Shown here in pieces: positions 42,449 to 54,736 of a stretch of DNA of 64,000 bases. Made by a program: the position numbers and the translations under genes. Position 1 is the stretch's first letter. Every line of letters begins with the position of its first letter. A model generated the notes under the pieces. It did no database searches, was not told the origin of the DNA, and saw only the letters and a program-made list of their open reading frames with translations. The stretch comes from Larix kaempferi (Eukaryota; Streptophyta; Pinopsida; Pinales; Pinaceae): positions 6,526,001-6,590,000 of the forward strand of contig BSBM01000007.1 of the NCBI GenBank assembly GCA_027924585.1, written 5' to 3'.

Positions 42449-45400
42449 TGTCACCTACCCAAATTCTGAAAATATTATTTTATTTTCAAAATACTTTATG
42501 TTAAATTTTAATTTCAAAGTTTTGAAATTATGACCAAGTTTGGTCAAGGATGAATGTAATTACTGATTATTATTATTTAAATAAATTAAGTAGGAGACAA
42601 ACACCCAAGGGAACTGTTAAATGAGTGTTCATTGACCCACTAGGAGGAATAGAAGTTGTTAGAAGGCATGGTACAGATGGCAGCAATTGCACTTCACCAC
42701 TAGTTGTTGGTTATGGGACAACTACCCCTAATAATGTGGCATTATCCCCCGGGTGGTGGGAGTGGGAAGGCAGCTCATTTAATGACCAAGTAACAACTGA
42801 AAAGGCCTAGGCAGCCTACATAAGGAAAATTCGAATTGGGCAGGCAGCCCTTACACAATATTTTCTGCAAAAATATTCCTCATGTGCATCAGGTGATCAC
42901 TGAGAGATTCGAATAGGGAGGCTAGTTGTGAGTGCAATCATAAGTCTGCAAACTATTTGATAAGGAGAATCAGAGGTGTTGGTGCAGGTCTTTTAGACTG
43001 CTAGTTTTTAAAGATTGGAAAATTATTGCTACTGCAAGTGGAGACCCTAAGCTTCTAGGTTTCTTCCTCCTGGTGGTTCAGTGAACAGGCTCGGGGGTCC
43101 TAAGGCAAGTAACTTGGCTGTCTTCAGGAATTGGTTGGGTGGAACAGTCTTCTTGGGTTGTTTGTTTCCCTACAGAATAACCAGGTTTTACTGTCTCCTA
43201 AATCATTTCAGTTAATAGCAATGTTTAGTAAAAAAATTAGTAATCTCTGTTTTGAAAAAGAATTGATTCTGATTTTGTTTAAGTCTGAATTGATAATCCA
43301 TCTCTACATTTTTCCACATGTTTTTATTTGCATCGTACTCTAGTATAGAGAGGCAAATTAAATAAAGATGAGAGATAGGCAGATTGCCATTGATTGGATA
43401 GATAAGTATAGTACTTGAAATGATTCTTACTTTCTGTCCTATAGCTAAATATAGTAAAGATTTACTGTATAGTATCTGAATGATATAGGATATTTTTATT
43501 ATTTCTCAAAAAAAAAACTAATATTGTTTAACTTCTGCACAATACATATTTGTTTTCTTATCTCTATTATTTACATAGTAAATAAATAAAATTCAAGACT
43601 TTCATTTATCGCATCTTCCATTAAATAGCATTGCTACTGTTTATTATAAGCTGCAAGTAATAACAAATATTCAGTATTCATGTTTCACACACACACTTTA
43701 TTTCTTCACAAAGTTCTGTTTCATCAATTATTTCAGTATTATCAGAAAAAGAAAGCAAAAGAAATATAAACCCTATCATCGCATTATAAACTATGTTTAT
43801 TACTCAAAGATTGGTTTCGCATCATATATGAAACCCTAGATTAGTAATTCCAAGTTTTCATCATCGTTTTCAATAGTTAAACAAAACATGATCTACATTC
43901 ATGTTTAAACTACAGTACAAAAACCTTAGTTATTGCTCGAAGAGTTTCTGGAGTTTTTTTTATTTATGAAAACATCTTTTCCAAATCGAAGAAAAACTAG
44001 AGTCTGGGCGTAGCCCCTTTTTCATTTTCTTTTACAGTAAAAAAACAAACTAGTTCATCGTTTTCTAATACACAGAGATTATTAACTAAGAAATGCTTAC
44101 AGTTGTGCATAGTTCTATAGTCATTGACATTTACACAGAACTCAACAAATAGCATAAAACGAATAGTCTAAAACAACACTTTCCATTGCCGAGATTAAAA
44201 AGATAGTATACATAGTGTAACGAGCTTCGGCTCTCATTTCCATTTCATTAAAACTTAACCCAAAGATATTTTGGAGTTTAAGATTCAAACCCAACACAAG
44301 TTTCAACGATTACAAAGGAAGCATCATTGTACCGGATCGACATTACATTTACAACGAAAAACCACACAAGGTTTATCCCCACCCTCTAAACTTTTAAAAC
44401 GAGTTTTCAAAACTCACAACATTGACAAACCAAGTATCTATTTAAGACAAGTAATATTTAAATAGACGAGGGTCGTATTCCCTGTACAATTTTCACTTCA
44501 ACATAAAAGTTCTTCAAAGAAACTCGACTGATAGATAACGCCGAAAAACATGGTGGAAATCCTTGCTACACAGTACATGAAAACCTCATCAACCAAGTCT
44601 GAATGGGCACCTACGATGGTTTGAGACCTGGAGCTTACCAGGAATGGAGGGTTGCCAACCTTTTCCAAACCCTTGCCCAAGTCGACATTCGAATCCTGTA
44701 CCTATCACAAAATTGTCGAAGGGTTATACAATTGTTTAATAAGAGCTGTAAGTTAAAACCTTTCAAAACATCTCTGAGATCTATTTAAAAAGAAAGGCTT
44801 ACCTTTAGCAAACAACGACCAAGCTCCACGTTTTTCACCAGCAAACGATGAACTCCATGAATGGACCGAGACCAGGATACTCTTCTCTCTTCACAGAAGT
44901 GTTTTGCTTCCACTCAAAATTAGAACGAAAACTATTTCTATCAAAACGCCATGACAGCAGAACGAAGCATGCAACTATCAACTTAAACCTACAGGTCTCG
45001 AGGTTGAAACCTCCTACATTTATTCTAACCCTAACATCCAGCAGCCTGTCGGCCTCGCTGCCCAAAACAATAGTGCATAATGAAAGTCATTAACTCTCTA
45101 TCAATCAACACAACGACGAAATGCTAGGGTTACATCCTACGTTCCATATTCATCACAAGCAACGATCATGGGTGTGCCAGCAAGGTTACATTGGGCCGAA
45201 CAAACAACTGTATTTATTGCTCCATCATTTCACAAGCACAGTCTTGCCACCTTGGCTCACGATGGCTCGTTCTACATCCAACTCGGAGGAGTTTCAAACA
45301 TAAAAACTTTACACAGTGGCTTTCGCAGTCATTGTTGCATTGTTTGCATTACATAGAAGTGCTAACAGTCCTCGTCAACATGGAGTATGGGTCGAGCAAT

Positions 45401-46591
45401 TTAATGCAGGATCAATACACTATCTCCACGCCAGCTCGAAGCACATGCCGAGCTTTAAGACCTGTCAACCTGTCCATTCATTCAATATTAATACATGTCA
45501 ATACCATATATATCAACGATATAGTTTCCAAATAGAAATTCACGAATTAAAACATTAGTGTTATGATTTGCATAGTAGTTGTTAGTTACATTCATGATCA
45601 CGATATTAAGTTGTGTTTCCATTTATATGTAAAGTTTATATAATAAACTTTATTTTTATATTTAATCCCTAAGCTTATAAGTATTGTATATAGTTAAACA
45701 TTGTCAAATTATGATTTGGGCTAGCCATTATAAGAATTATAAATATTAGTATTGCAATGTTAATCAATGTTTATAATTTCCATAGTTCTTACTATCGCCA
45801 ATATCAAAAGATAGAGTTTGCAATATGATATTTTAAACCAAATCAATGTTATTTGATTAGCATAAAAACTGTGCAAATTTTATGTAATCCATACCATAAA
45901 TTCATAATGCAAACATTTAAGGATTTTTGCGGTACAACTACCACATTAATACTATGCTAGTATTAATTACCTTATGACGACGACAAAAAGCCAAACTACA
46001 ATGACATCGATGGTCACGACAACAAACTTAAAAGCTATAGATTTTCTAGATGACATTGTTTTCGACATTGATGAATTGTAAGACAACGTTGGAAAACCAG
46101 TAAGCAGTACTAAGCATTTCATACCTGTAGATACTTTGTTTCGCAAAAAGAATTCACAACATTTATTATTTCGACGTTGAATTGAAATACACACGTACTC
46201 TTAAACTATGCAGTCATTGAACTTCTTACCTGTTGTCTGCACATAGAAACATTTCAAATGCCTTAGCCCTGCAGCCAAGTAAACTGCAGGGTACCTCGTA
46301 GGACACCCTTGGACATCAAGAAAGCAAACTGTCAGTATCATATCAAAAGAAAAGTATCGCATCATATTTCTTACCTTTCCGTGCATTTATTACTTTAAGC
46401 ATGTTTCTTAAGAGTGTGTTAAGTTATCATTATCAAAGTGTTTCTAACTCATAAATTAAATTATGTTTAGTGCGAAACAACTTCTTAATCAATGCTGTCA
46501 TAATCAAGCATTTATTATTTCCGTAGCTATAAATATCTTATTTAATGCTTTTTAAAAGTTTTAAATTTTTAAGAAAATTCGGGATGTTACA
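42449..46591 (-). mobile_element. 4143-bp LTR-type insertion (probable solo LTR) in the older gypsy gag
   Basis: On the minus strand it begins TGTAACATCCCGAATTTTC and ends GGTAGGTGACA, ends very like those of the plus-strand chromovirus LTR (TGTAATACCCC...TGACA). Both sides carry the duplication ATGGG (42444-42448 and 46592-46596). Removing it restores a continuous gag frame, which confirms the ends. I find no gag, pol, primer site or polypurine tract inside, so a solo LTR is the simplest reading, although 4.1 kb is long. Frames inside (43131-43343, 44848-45558, 45967-46386) have no domain I recognise. Confidence 0.8.
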
Positions 46592-46900
46592 ATGGGGGTG
46601 GGCCCACTACTAGTGGGTATGGACCCAATCATTGTATGGGCGTAGGTGGTGGAAGTAGGTCCAATTCTACCGTGAATAGTGGTTCTCATGGGTCCGATAG
46701 CTAGAGTGGTTTTCGTAGTGGCTACAAGGCCACTACCACACTCACCACCAACCATCCCTCCATAAAATGGTTCAAGATTTGTACTATCCATAGGGTTACG
46801 TATGGGTGAGTGTATGGGATACTTTGACTGGGAAGAATCATAAGTGAACTCAGGTGCCTCGGGAAAAATTTCCAGAGATGAGGAGGTGCACAGAAGGGAG
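46592..46900 (-). pseudogene. Gypsy gag N-terminal part
   Basis: The minus-strand frame from an ATG near 46791 (MDSTNLEPFYGG) runs to the insertion point at 46592 with SGPTP repeats, and continues on the other side of the insertion at 42448. The frame is open for some 40 codons upstream of that ATG, so the true start may be earlier. Confidence 0.7.
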
Positions 46901-47764
46901 GTCCGACGAGTGGGATCCAGAGGACCGTGCTATGGTGACTTCCCCCAAAGTTTACGGGAGTATCTTTGGGGAGAAATGGTGATATGTGTGTGAATGTGAA
47001 TTGGATATGGTTTGAAAATAGGCTCAAAAATCCCAATGCAAATTAGTGTGCAAAGGGAAAGCTCTCGACAAAAGGGGCACTCAAGACAAAAGGCTCAAAA
47101 ATCCTAATGCAACCAAGTATGCAAGAGGAGAGATCACACCAAAGGGGCACCCAGGCCAAAAACAAGCTCAAAGAACCTATTGCAACTGTGTGCTACAACA
47201 AGAGAGTGGAAAAATAGTGGTCAGAAAACCAACAAGCAACTCTTCCTATCAAAAATAAAAGTGACCCACCAACCTATGGGGTATGGGTGCAAGCAGCCAC
47301 CTAACTAAAATATGGAAACCCTCACAATCGAATCCCCTACAGGGTGATGAAATCCAAAGGCCTATGATACAAAATGGAAGACCAAAATGGCTAAGGGGTA
47401 TCCCCCTACCGATAGGGATCTCGGTTAAGAGAGTTCTAAACATAAGATCAACTAAGCTACCTCCTTCAAGGCACATTTGGAAAGGTTTCCCGCAACTTCA
47501 GTCTTTAGAGAAAGAGTAGGTGTCCTTCAGTACAAAATGGAGAGCGACATTCCACCAAGACCTCCAGAACCAGTCTAGCCACTTGCCGTCCTAAAGGAGA
47601 GCCCCTCCAACAAATCGGTCTCAACTGTGCCAATAAGTACTCACTAAGTACTAGAGGATTTTAGTGCCCTAGAAGAAAAAAATTATGTCTAAGATGTAAG
47701 TGGCAAAGGGGGGTTGTTTGGATCCCTACCCCGAGTGCCCTACCTAGCTACCAAGTTCTTGTAT
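46901..47764 (-). other. Leader of the older gypsy element
   Basis: Between the putative LTR and gag. On the + strand, strings with 'aaaggggcac' and 'aggctcaaaaatcc' recur near 47020-47170. No coding signal; plus-strand frames 47046-47258 and 47283-47519 have no domain. Confidence 0.45.
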
Positions 47765-49603
47765 TCATCAAGTGAGGTTAAGTGTTGGTTGAGTTATGGT
47801 AAATTTAGACTTAACTTGGGGTCATGAACCGAGCGTTGAAGTCTTAAGGTGTGCCCTGTGTGTTGGTGTGATGTATAACTTGGAAAGTAAATGCTGAAAG
47901 TAGAAGCATAAATGCAAGATGGAAATAACATTTTTCTTTAAATTTCTCAATGGCATTCAAGCATCTAATTTCCAATAACATAAAGCACTATCTAACTAGA
48001 CAATTTGCTGAAATTATAAAGATGCAAATGCAATGAATCTATATGTATTTTCATGAAATGAAGCAAAGAAGTTAAAATGGAATGATACAGTATGATCATA
48101 AAAAAAACATATCGAAAACATGCTACAACAAGTAAATAAAGGTTGCAAATAGAACAAAAAGAAATTTGCAGAAAAACAAAGCAAGCTGCAATTGACAAAG
48201 GTTGAACAGGGGGCTCAAGGGGCATGGAATGACTGAAAAATGCAGAAAATAAATGCAAGTCGTAGTTGTTGGAGGTACACTCATGACCTGGGAGTCGAAA
48301 ATCTAGAAAACAGACACGGCGGGGATGATGAACCCGGATGAGTCACGCTTATCGAAGGAAAAGTCGCAACTTGGGTGGCACTTCTGTTGGTAGAAGTCGT
48401 GACTTGGTTCACGCTTCTAGACTGAAAAGGTGCGACTTCGCTTGGGAGAGGTAGGTTGTGCTTTTTGGGCCTCTGGGGGTGAATGGGTAGTGCTCTCTAT
48501 GAAAAAATGTATGACTTGGTTCCCAGGAAATGGGACGATAGGTGCAACATAAGCCAAACAAAATAAAAAATAAAGTATTGGGTTGGGAGAGGCCAAACTA
48601 GCAAGTGCAGGTTGGTTTCCTATGCCATAGCTGACAGAAGGTGGCAGGCGGATCTAACAGAAAATAAAAGGGGCCATGCAAACTGGAAAGAAAAAAAAAA
48701 CTTGGAAAAGAAACTAGTCTATCCAAACCACAGATCGATGGAGATCGATCCGGTTGGAGTCACCAAAACTATAGCTAGTGTTTTCACACCAGATTGCGCT
48801 AAAAATCACCTGCTAAGACTTATGGAAGTCTTAGTAACAGTTCGAATGGGAATGGAAATAAACAAAATAACAAATAAAACTTATTGCAGTAAAAATTATA
48901 TGAGGAACAATAAAAGAAATTTAAACTACGTGAAGCAAATATGAGGCAAATGCATAAATAAAAATATATTCTACTACATTTTTTCTATCACAAACAAGAG
49001 GAGTAAGGAAATAATTTTTTTCTTTTTATTGAGTGAAAATGGTTTTATAACGAGAAATTACCTTATAATAATGGAGGCAAATGGACCCTTGCAGCTCTCG
49101 GTCTCCGAAGTCTTTGGTTGTTCCCCACCAACAACTCACAAGGTTCCAAAGTGAAAAGGGAGTGAAAATCGAACACAAATAGATGGCTCAAGGTTCTAAT
49201 AGAAATTTTGGCAGAGTTTCAGTAGCAAATGGAGAAATTGTGGGTAAAATGGGGGCCTTCACCATTTATTTATAGAAATATTTGTCCTGGGTTTTTTTCC
49301 CATGGTTTTGGGTAGACCTTGGTATCGGCTAGTGGTATTTGGGGTTTTCCCTCTCTTTTTGAATTTTGAATGTTTTTTCCCCTTTTTATTTTATTTTTTG
49401 CATTTTTTGGGGATTTTCTTCTTTTTTTGGAGGGAATATGCTTAATTTCCCTATTTTTTGAGAGGAAAATAATAATTATGGGCCGCCAATTTGGTCTCAA
49501 ACTTTAGGATTTTGGGTTGGTGAAAGTAAAATATGGGGGGGAAGGGATAATTCGATGATGTATCTAGGGAATGAGCATGGTGTGGAATTTTTGGGTGTTA
49601 ACA
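47765..49603 (-). repeat. Probable 5' LTR of the older gypsy element
   Basis: The minus strand begins TGTTAACACCCAAAAATTCC (from 49603), a common plant gypsy LTR start, and has a TATA box (TATAAATA, complement at 49267-49274) about 335 bp in. The other boundary is uncertain: I place it near 47765, before a TTGGTAGCTAGG string that could be a primer site. The partner LTR is not in the window, so the call rests on the terminus, the TATA box and the position before gag. Confidence 0.5.
49267..49274 (-). promoter_or_regulatory. TATA box of minus-strand gypsy LTR
   Basis: TATAAATA on the minus strand, in context CTATAAATAAATGG, at a normal distance from the LTR start. Confidence 0.5.
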
Positions 49604-49830
49604 GGGTGTACCGATGACTTTTTAAGGATTAGGTGCACCGGTGCTTCTTTTTAGAAATTGATGCATCGGTGCTTCTCTTTATAAATCAACACATTGATGC
49701 TTATTTTTAGAAATTGGCACACTGATTATTCTCTTTATAAATCGACACATCGGTGCTTCTCTTTAGAAATAGGCGCACTAGTGCTTATATTTTAGAAATT
49801 GACACACCTGTGCTAAAATATGGCCTAAGA
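49604..49830 (+). repeat. 28-30 bp tandem array, about 7 copies
   Basis: Degenerate units alternate 'gcatcggtgcttctcttta' and 'agaaattggcgcac' forms; copies begin near 49620, 49652, 49680, 49709, 49737, 49766 and 49796. The array starts where the older LTR ends. Confidence 0.85.
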
Positions 49831-52800
49831 GCATCATTGCTTGTATGGTTAAACACATGTGATGTTGTGCACTATATATTGTAGAGCACCGAAGAAAAAA
49901 AAATTGCTATAACCTTTGACAACCTAGAATTTTTTAGTTTACTAAATATCCATTATAGTCTCTGCTACCAATAACAGAGGTTGTAGCGGAGCGTTTTTTG
50001 ACAAATGTTGTCAATTTTGTAACACTAAAATCCTCCACTAGGAGGTGTTTCCCTTGTAGTGGTGCATGGAATTATTATTGTTCTTGCCACAATTTTATGT
50101 AGATGGTACCTCTGAATATTATGAAACACCTCGAATGTAGGGCCTTGCTTCTTTGATGTTAGAATTAGTTATGGGTGACCTTTATCCCTAGACATGTAAT
50201 AGAATATTCCTTATTTTGGATTTCCTTCCATGTCTAGGCTACATTTTGTATCACCATAGAAAGGCCTCATAACCTCTTTTATTTCAAAATCTGCATGTCC
50301 TTCTTGTTCCTAGAAAATCCCTTCACTTTTCTCATTTCTCATGGAATTTTCTTGTAGTGCCGTATTATTTTCCTGCAATTCACACATGCAAATAACAAGA
50401 AATGATAATATAGTTAGTACTCATTCATTCCTATGATGTAGAATAAATATCGATATCCAAGCCATTCAATTAATTCGAGCATGTGAGTCAAGAAATTTAA
50501 ACCTTTGATTTCAAGCAAAATTATTTGGAAAACAAGTTCATACTATATGTGAAAGTATCAACTCAACAAAATAAAAAATACTCCCTTTCAATTGATGGTC
50601 AAGCAAACTTTTTCATCCATCCATGATGGCCCTTAAAGCCTAAGCTCTTTAAAGTAATATGGATTTGTAATTGAAACTTCTTATGATAGAGAACCACAAA
50701 AACCATTTCATTCATTTTTTATTTCTTTATTTTTAGTTATTTTACCTATTTCTTTGCTTTGTTTTTAGTTATTTTACCTATTTCTTTGTTTTTTCCCTTT
50801 CTGTGCCTTTTATGGCTTTCGTTCATTTTATTTTATTAATGCTTTTTTAATGGCTCCTTCCTTATTTGTTTTTTTTAATGCCTTTTGCCTCTCGTGTAAA
50901 GAAATCAAGGCAAGAGGAAAAAACAAACAAACAATTTGTTAGATATTCCTTCTTTTTTTCAAAGTTAGTGATAAAGCTTGCACACGAGAAATGATAACTT
51001 GGGTGCATTCATAATGATAAAAACCCTGGTTGCAATAATAATAAAATCTAGGTGCAACTTTGATAATAGCTCGAAATGAGTTAACATGACCTAGGGGAAT
51101 TAGAAAAGATATAACCTAAGCACATTTTTATAATATCATTTCTACACATGAAATTGATCTAACTTGGGTTCACTTTTTTATATAATCTGGGCGCATTTTT
51201 TTATAACACCTATGCATTAGAATTTTTAACACTTGTGTGTGAGCAATGATAAAACCTTCAACTCAATTTGATATAACCTAGGTAGAATAGAAGTGGTAAC
51301 ATCTTTGTGTATTAGAATGATAACTTGCACATGAGTTTGATAATCATCTCTACGTGTGAGAAATAATATGACATGTGCATGAATTTGATAACCATCTTTG
51401 CGTGTGAAAAATAAAATGGCATGCGCTTGAGTTTGATAATCATCTTTACGTGTGAGGGTTGCACTCTGCTTACAGGTTGATGTGGAATTGAAATTATATT
51501 ACAAAACAACAATTTCTCACATATTTATTCCCAACAAAATGCACTAACAACATGCCAAATAAAGGTGAAATAAGGAATCAAGTTCATTATTGTAACTATA
51601 TATGGTGGATCAAAACTCTTTGATGAAGCTAGAATTACTTATCAAAATTGATGTAACTACAGACATGCAATCTTACATGCAATCTTAGAATTGCTTTTAT
51701 TCCATTGTGCCTCATATCCTCTATTGGCTAGATATACTTATTCATTTTTAGGTTTGGAATATGCATCTTTCTAGGTGTCGTCAATTTATTTTGTTTCAGG
51801 TTTGGTATATGCATATTTCTGTGTCATGATCCAACATGGTTTCTTGATGATGGTATTAATTCTCCCATGGAGATACATATCAATCAATCCATGGATACAA
51901 TAGGTATCTATAGGCATGCCATATTCTTATTATCCATGCTTGGAGGCATAATGATTTATAATGTGGAAATAAGTTTAGCAAAGATAAATCAATCCATAAC
52001 TATTGGTCGATGAATGATTCTCTCCAATTAAACGTTATGTGATTTTTCTCAGTGATGGTGTGGACTTCTCCTTTTGGAAAGAAGAATGCAAAAGTGGGGC
52101 TGGATTTGATCTTCAGACTTGAAATATGCATGTGATAATATTTTCACCTTCATTGTAGCTAGATCAAGCATATCATATCTTCCAAGGAATTTGAGTTATG
52201 GCAATTGATTGATAGACATCGCATTAATTTCTTATAAACTAGGCACATGAGAATGATAACATCTATGCGCATTGAATGATATCACCCCTGTGCATTCCCT
52301 TTTATATATCTTGAGCACATTCCCTTTGATATATGCATATGAATTGATTTAACTTGGGTGCACAAGAAAAGGACAAACTTGGGTGCATGAGGAATGATAA
52401 CATCTCTGCGCATAGGAATGATAATACATGTACATGAGAAATTATAACCTCTATGTTGGATTCTCTTTTCTCGAATGTGGATTAGTCCTATTTGACCTTG
52501 GTTCATTCATACCCCTTCAAGGTGATACTCCATAACCAAAAATGATTAACTTCCTTCACATTTATATGTGTCCATTGTTACAAATATTACACCTTTGAGC
52601 TTGCACACTAAAACTAGCTTTCACATGCATCATAATGATCTTAAATGTACATCAAAGTAATATTGGCCAGCTAACCTCTGGTCCACAAACCTTGTGAACC
52701 TATATCGTTTGCTTGTGATTTCCAATTTGGGCACAGTTTGTCACTGCGTAGATGATAAGATGTACTTTCAAGACAAACGCCGACCCATTAAGTTCCAATG

Positions 52801-53274
52801 GCATTTATCCCTTTTATTTTGTGGTGAAATCCTAATCATTTTGTTGGTGGAATAGGAATCTCATTTCATGTTTATTTATCTGTAGGCGTCAAAATCAATT
52901 TCTGAGATTTGAGTTGAGTATGCAATTCTAAGTTGCTCAAAATTCACCATATTACAAGGATTGTGGAACCAATTTATGTTAGGGCCAAAATATCTTGTGG
53001 ATGATATTTTTTAACAAAATCTTGGTCCCAATAAGAGGAACAACTTTCCCACATTTGAATTTGTTAGCTCATCTCAACTCAATATTTCGTAGTCTTCTGA
53101 GACACTAATGAACATCAGCAAGAAACACAAGCAATTGAAATATTTTGACACTATAATAGGGTCCATTGCTTACTAGTGCAAACCAAAACCAAGCACCTTG
53201 CGAAAATGTCAGTTCTTCTTCCCATTCAATTACAAGTCCACGAATGATACATAAAAACTTTAAAACCTGAGAAA
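49831..53274. other. Gene-free region with short degenerate repeats
   Basis: No coding region or element end is recognised. The motif 'gataac..c(a)tgcgcat' or 'gcacatgag' recurs scattered from 51000 to 52460, with a clearer 48-bp array at 51333-51466. A poly-T/TTTATT-rich stretch occupies 50700-50890. Confidence 0.55.
51333..51466 (+). repeat. 48-bp tandem repeat, about 2.8 copies
   Basis: Units start at 51333, 51381 and 51429 with 'ga(g/a)tttgataatcatct', followed by 'acgtgtga'. Confidence 0.85.
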
Positions 53275-54119
53275 AAGCTTGATCTAAATTTGCAGGATCT
53301 TTATTAACCAAGATTTATGTGAATGCTTCAACAATTAACTTTTGAAAAAAGACTTTAAAAAAGGATTTAAAATGACACTTTAAAAGAGCACATAAGCATA
53401 AAGAATGCAAATTATTGAAGATGCAAACCATAATATGGGACAACAACTAATAATGGAGTTCATCTAATATGGACTACATCTCCAGGCCCCTTCCATTGCG
53501 ACTGACTTTATTGGTCTTGAAAAATACTTTACAAAGAAAAGATAGGAATGACCCCAAACATTACCTTAGTGCTCTGCTATTGTGGAGCAGAAACAGACTT
53601 CAGCAACAGCTTCAGAAGGAAATTCTAATTCTTTGAAGTGTAAACATGGCTATACTTCAGTGTAGCTAAAGAGTTTTGTGATCACTTTTTTCCAGAATTC
53701 CTGGATGCAAAATCTGAAGCTAGATTCGAATTCCTTGCGAAAAATTGAGTCTTTTGAGTATAAACTCTATATAGTTCTGAGTTGGACCTCAAGGTCCCCC
53801 CTCTGCCAACACTGCCTCGGAATGCGTGCAAACAGTGACCTTGGGATGCATGCATACTGCGACATCGAGATGTGTTCCCAAACAACTATGAACTATGTGA
53901 AAACCACCTCGATTTATGTTCCCAAAACCACCTTGGGAAACGTGCCAAGACTGAACCTCTATGTCTTGGTTTCCATGCATAAACCTAGCGTTCCTCTCTG
54001 TCCCCGATCTCAAAATGTATGCTTGGTTTTATAGGTCGTGGGCAGCTCAACCATGATCTAAATTCATTGGCTTTAACTTAAATAAATTAATTTTGAATTA
54101 CTATAACAAGCAATTTTTT

Positions 54120-54186
54120 TGGTCTATCGGATAAGGGTTAGGAGTATTAAAAGGGAGGTTGTGGGTTCAAATCCCACAAACCTCTC
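54120..54186 (+). other. tRNA-like hairpin with B-box in LTR
   Basis: The + strand has GGTTCAAATCC, which matches the tRNA B-box consensus, inside a TTGTGGG-loop-CCCACAA stem. It is preceded by 'ggtctatcggataaggg', which is D-arm-like. The same structure occurs in the other LTR. It is opposite in strand to the element. No full cloverleaf can be drawn, so it is probably a tRNA-derived remnant, not a gene. Confidence 0.5.
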
Positions 54187-54309
54187 CTTTATTTACACAT
54201 ATGTAACAGATTATATAATAGAAATTCGTTGAACCAACTTTTCGAATCTTAGGCCTACATGAACCTTTTGTGGCTTCCATGTGGTAGCTTTCCATTGATC
54301 CACATGGTC

Positions 54310-54560
54310 ACCACATGTCAGCTTCCCATTGTGCCACGTCAGCATATTCCACATCATCGTGCCACCTCAAGACCTACCCCATGAACACATGCACGTCATC
54401 ATATGTCACATGGCACTTCCAAATTGGTTTGATTGGTGCCAACTCGTCCATTTATGGGTGACACGTGTCATCCTCTCATGCTGCCACGTCACCATGTTGA
54501 CGTCAGCATGCTGTCATCTCTGCCAAGTTAGTTGTACAATCATGCCACGTGGCACCCCCT
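54310..54560. promoter_or_regulatory. Cluster of ACGT-core (G-box/C-box) sites in LTR U3
   Basis: Contains perfect palindromes GACACGTGTC (54460-54469) and TGCCACGTGGCA (54543-54554), plus GCCACGTCA, TTGACGTCAG and GCACGTCAT. These are classical plant bZIP/bHLH recognition cores. In the other LTR several are eroded from CG to CA or TG. Confidence 0.55.
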
Positions 54561-54736
54561 TTTGCCATTTTTACATGTTTTGCCAAAAATTTAGAACGCA
54601 ATAACTTTTGCATTCGGAGTTCGTTTTTATGAAACGAGCGTTGTCGGAAAGCTCTCGGTGAGCCCTACGTAAATGTATACTTCTGTTCAACATTTGAAGA
54701 CTTTAAAATTTGTTCATTTTGGGAGATCCACCTGTA

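Larger units (their letters stand above)
39280..49603 (-). mobile_element. Older minus-strand Ty3/gypsy element, truncated at left by the CACTA
   Basis: On the minus strand the order is a likely LTR (47765-49603), leader, gag start (about 46790), gag body (42448 down to about 41200), a zinc knuckle and protease-like remnants down to 39290. RT, RNase H and integrase are absent and would lie beyond the CACTA, left of the window. The gag is split by a 4143-bp insertion. It is the oldest recognisable layer of the window's nest. Confidence 0.75.

Noticed and set aside
41928-42533. 201-codon plus-strand frame
   Set aside because: It is antisense to the recognised gypsy gag on the minus strand and runs past the insertion boundary at 42449.
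44848-45558. Overlapping plus-strand frames inside the 4.1 kb insertion
   Set aside because: No domain, and the insertion has LTR-type ends; these are chance frames.
49620-49820. Regular 28-30 bp repeats resembling a CRISPR array
   Set aside because: The units are directly adjacent without unique spacers, are degenerate, and the DNA is from a plant.
54120-54186. A real tRNA gene
   Set aside because: Only the T-arm/B-box hairpin and a weak D-arm-like string are present; no acceptor or anticodon stem can be built, and it lies inside an LTR.
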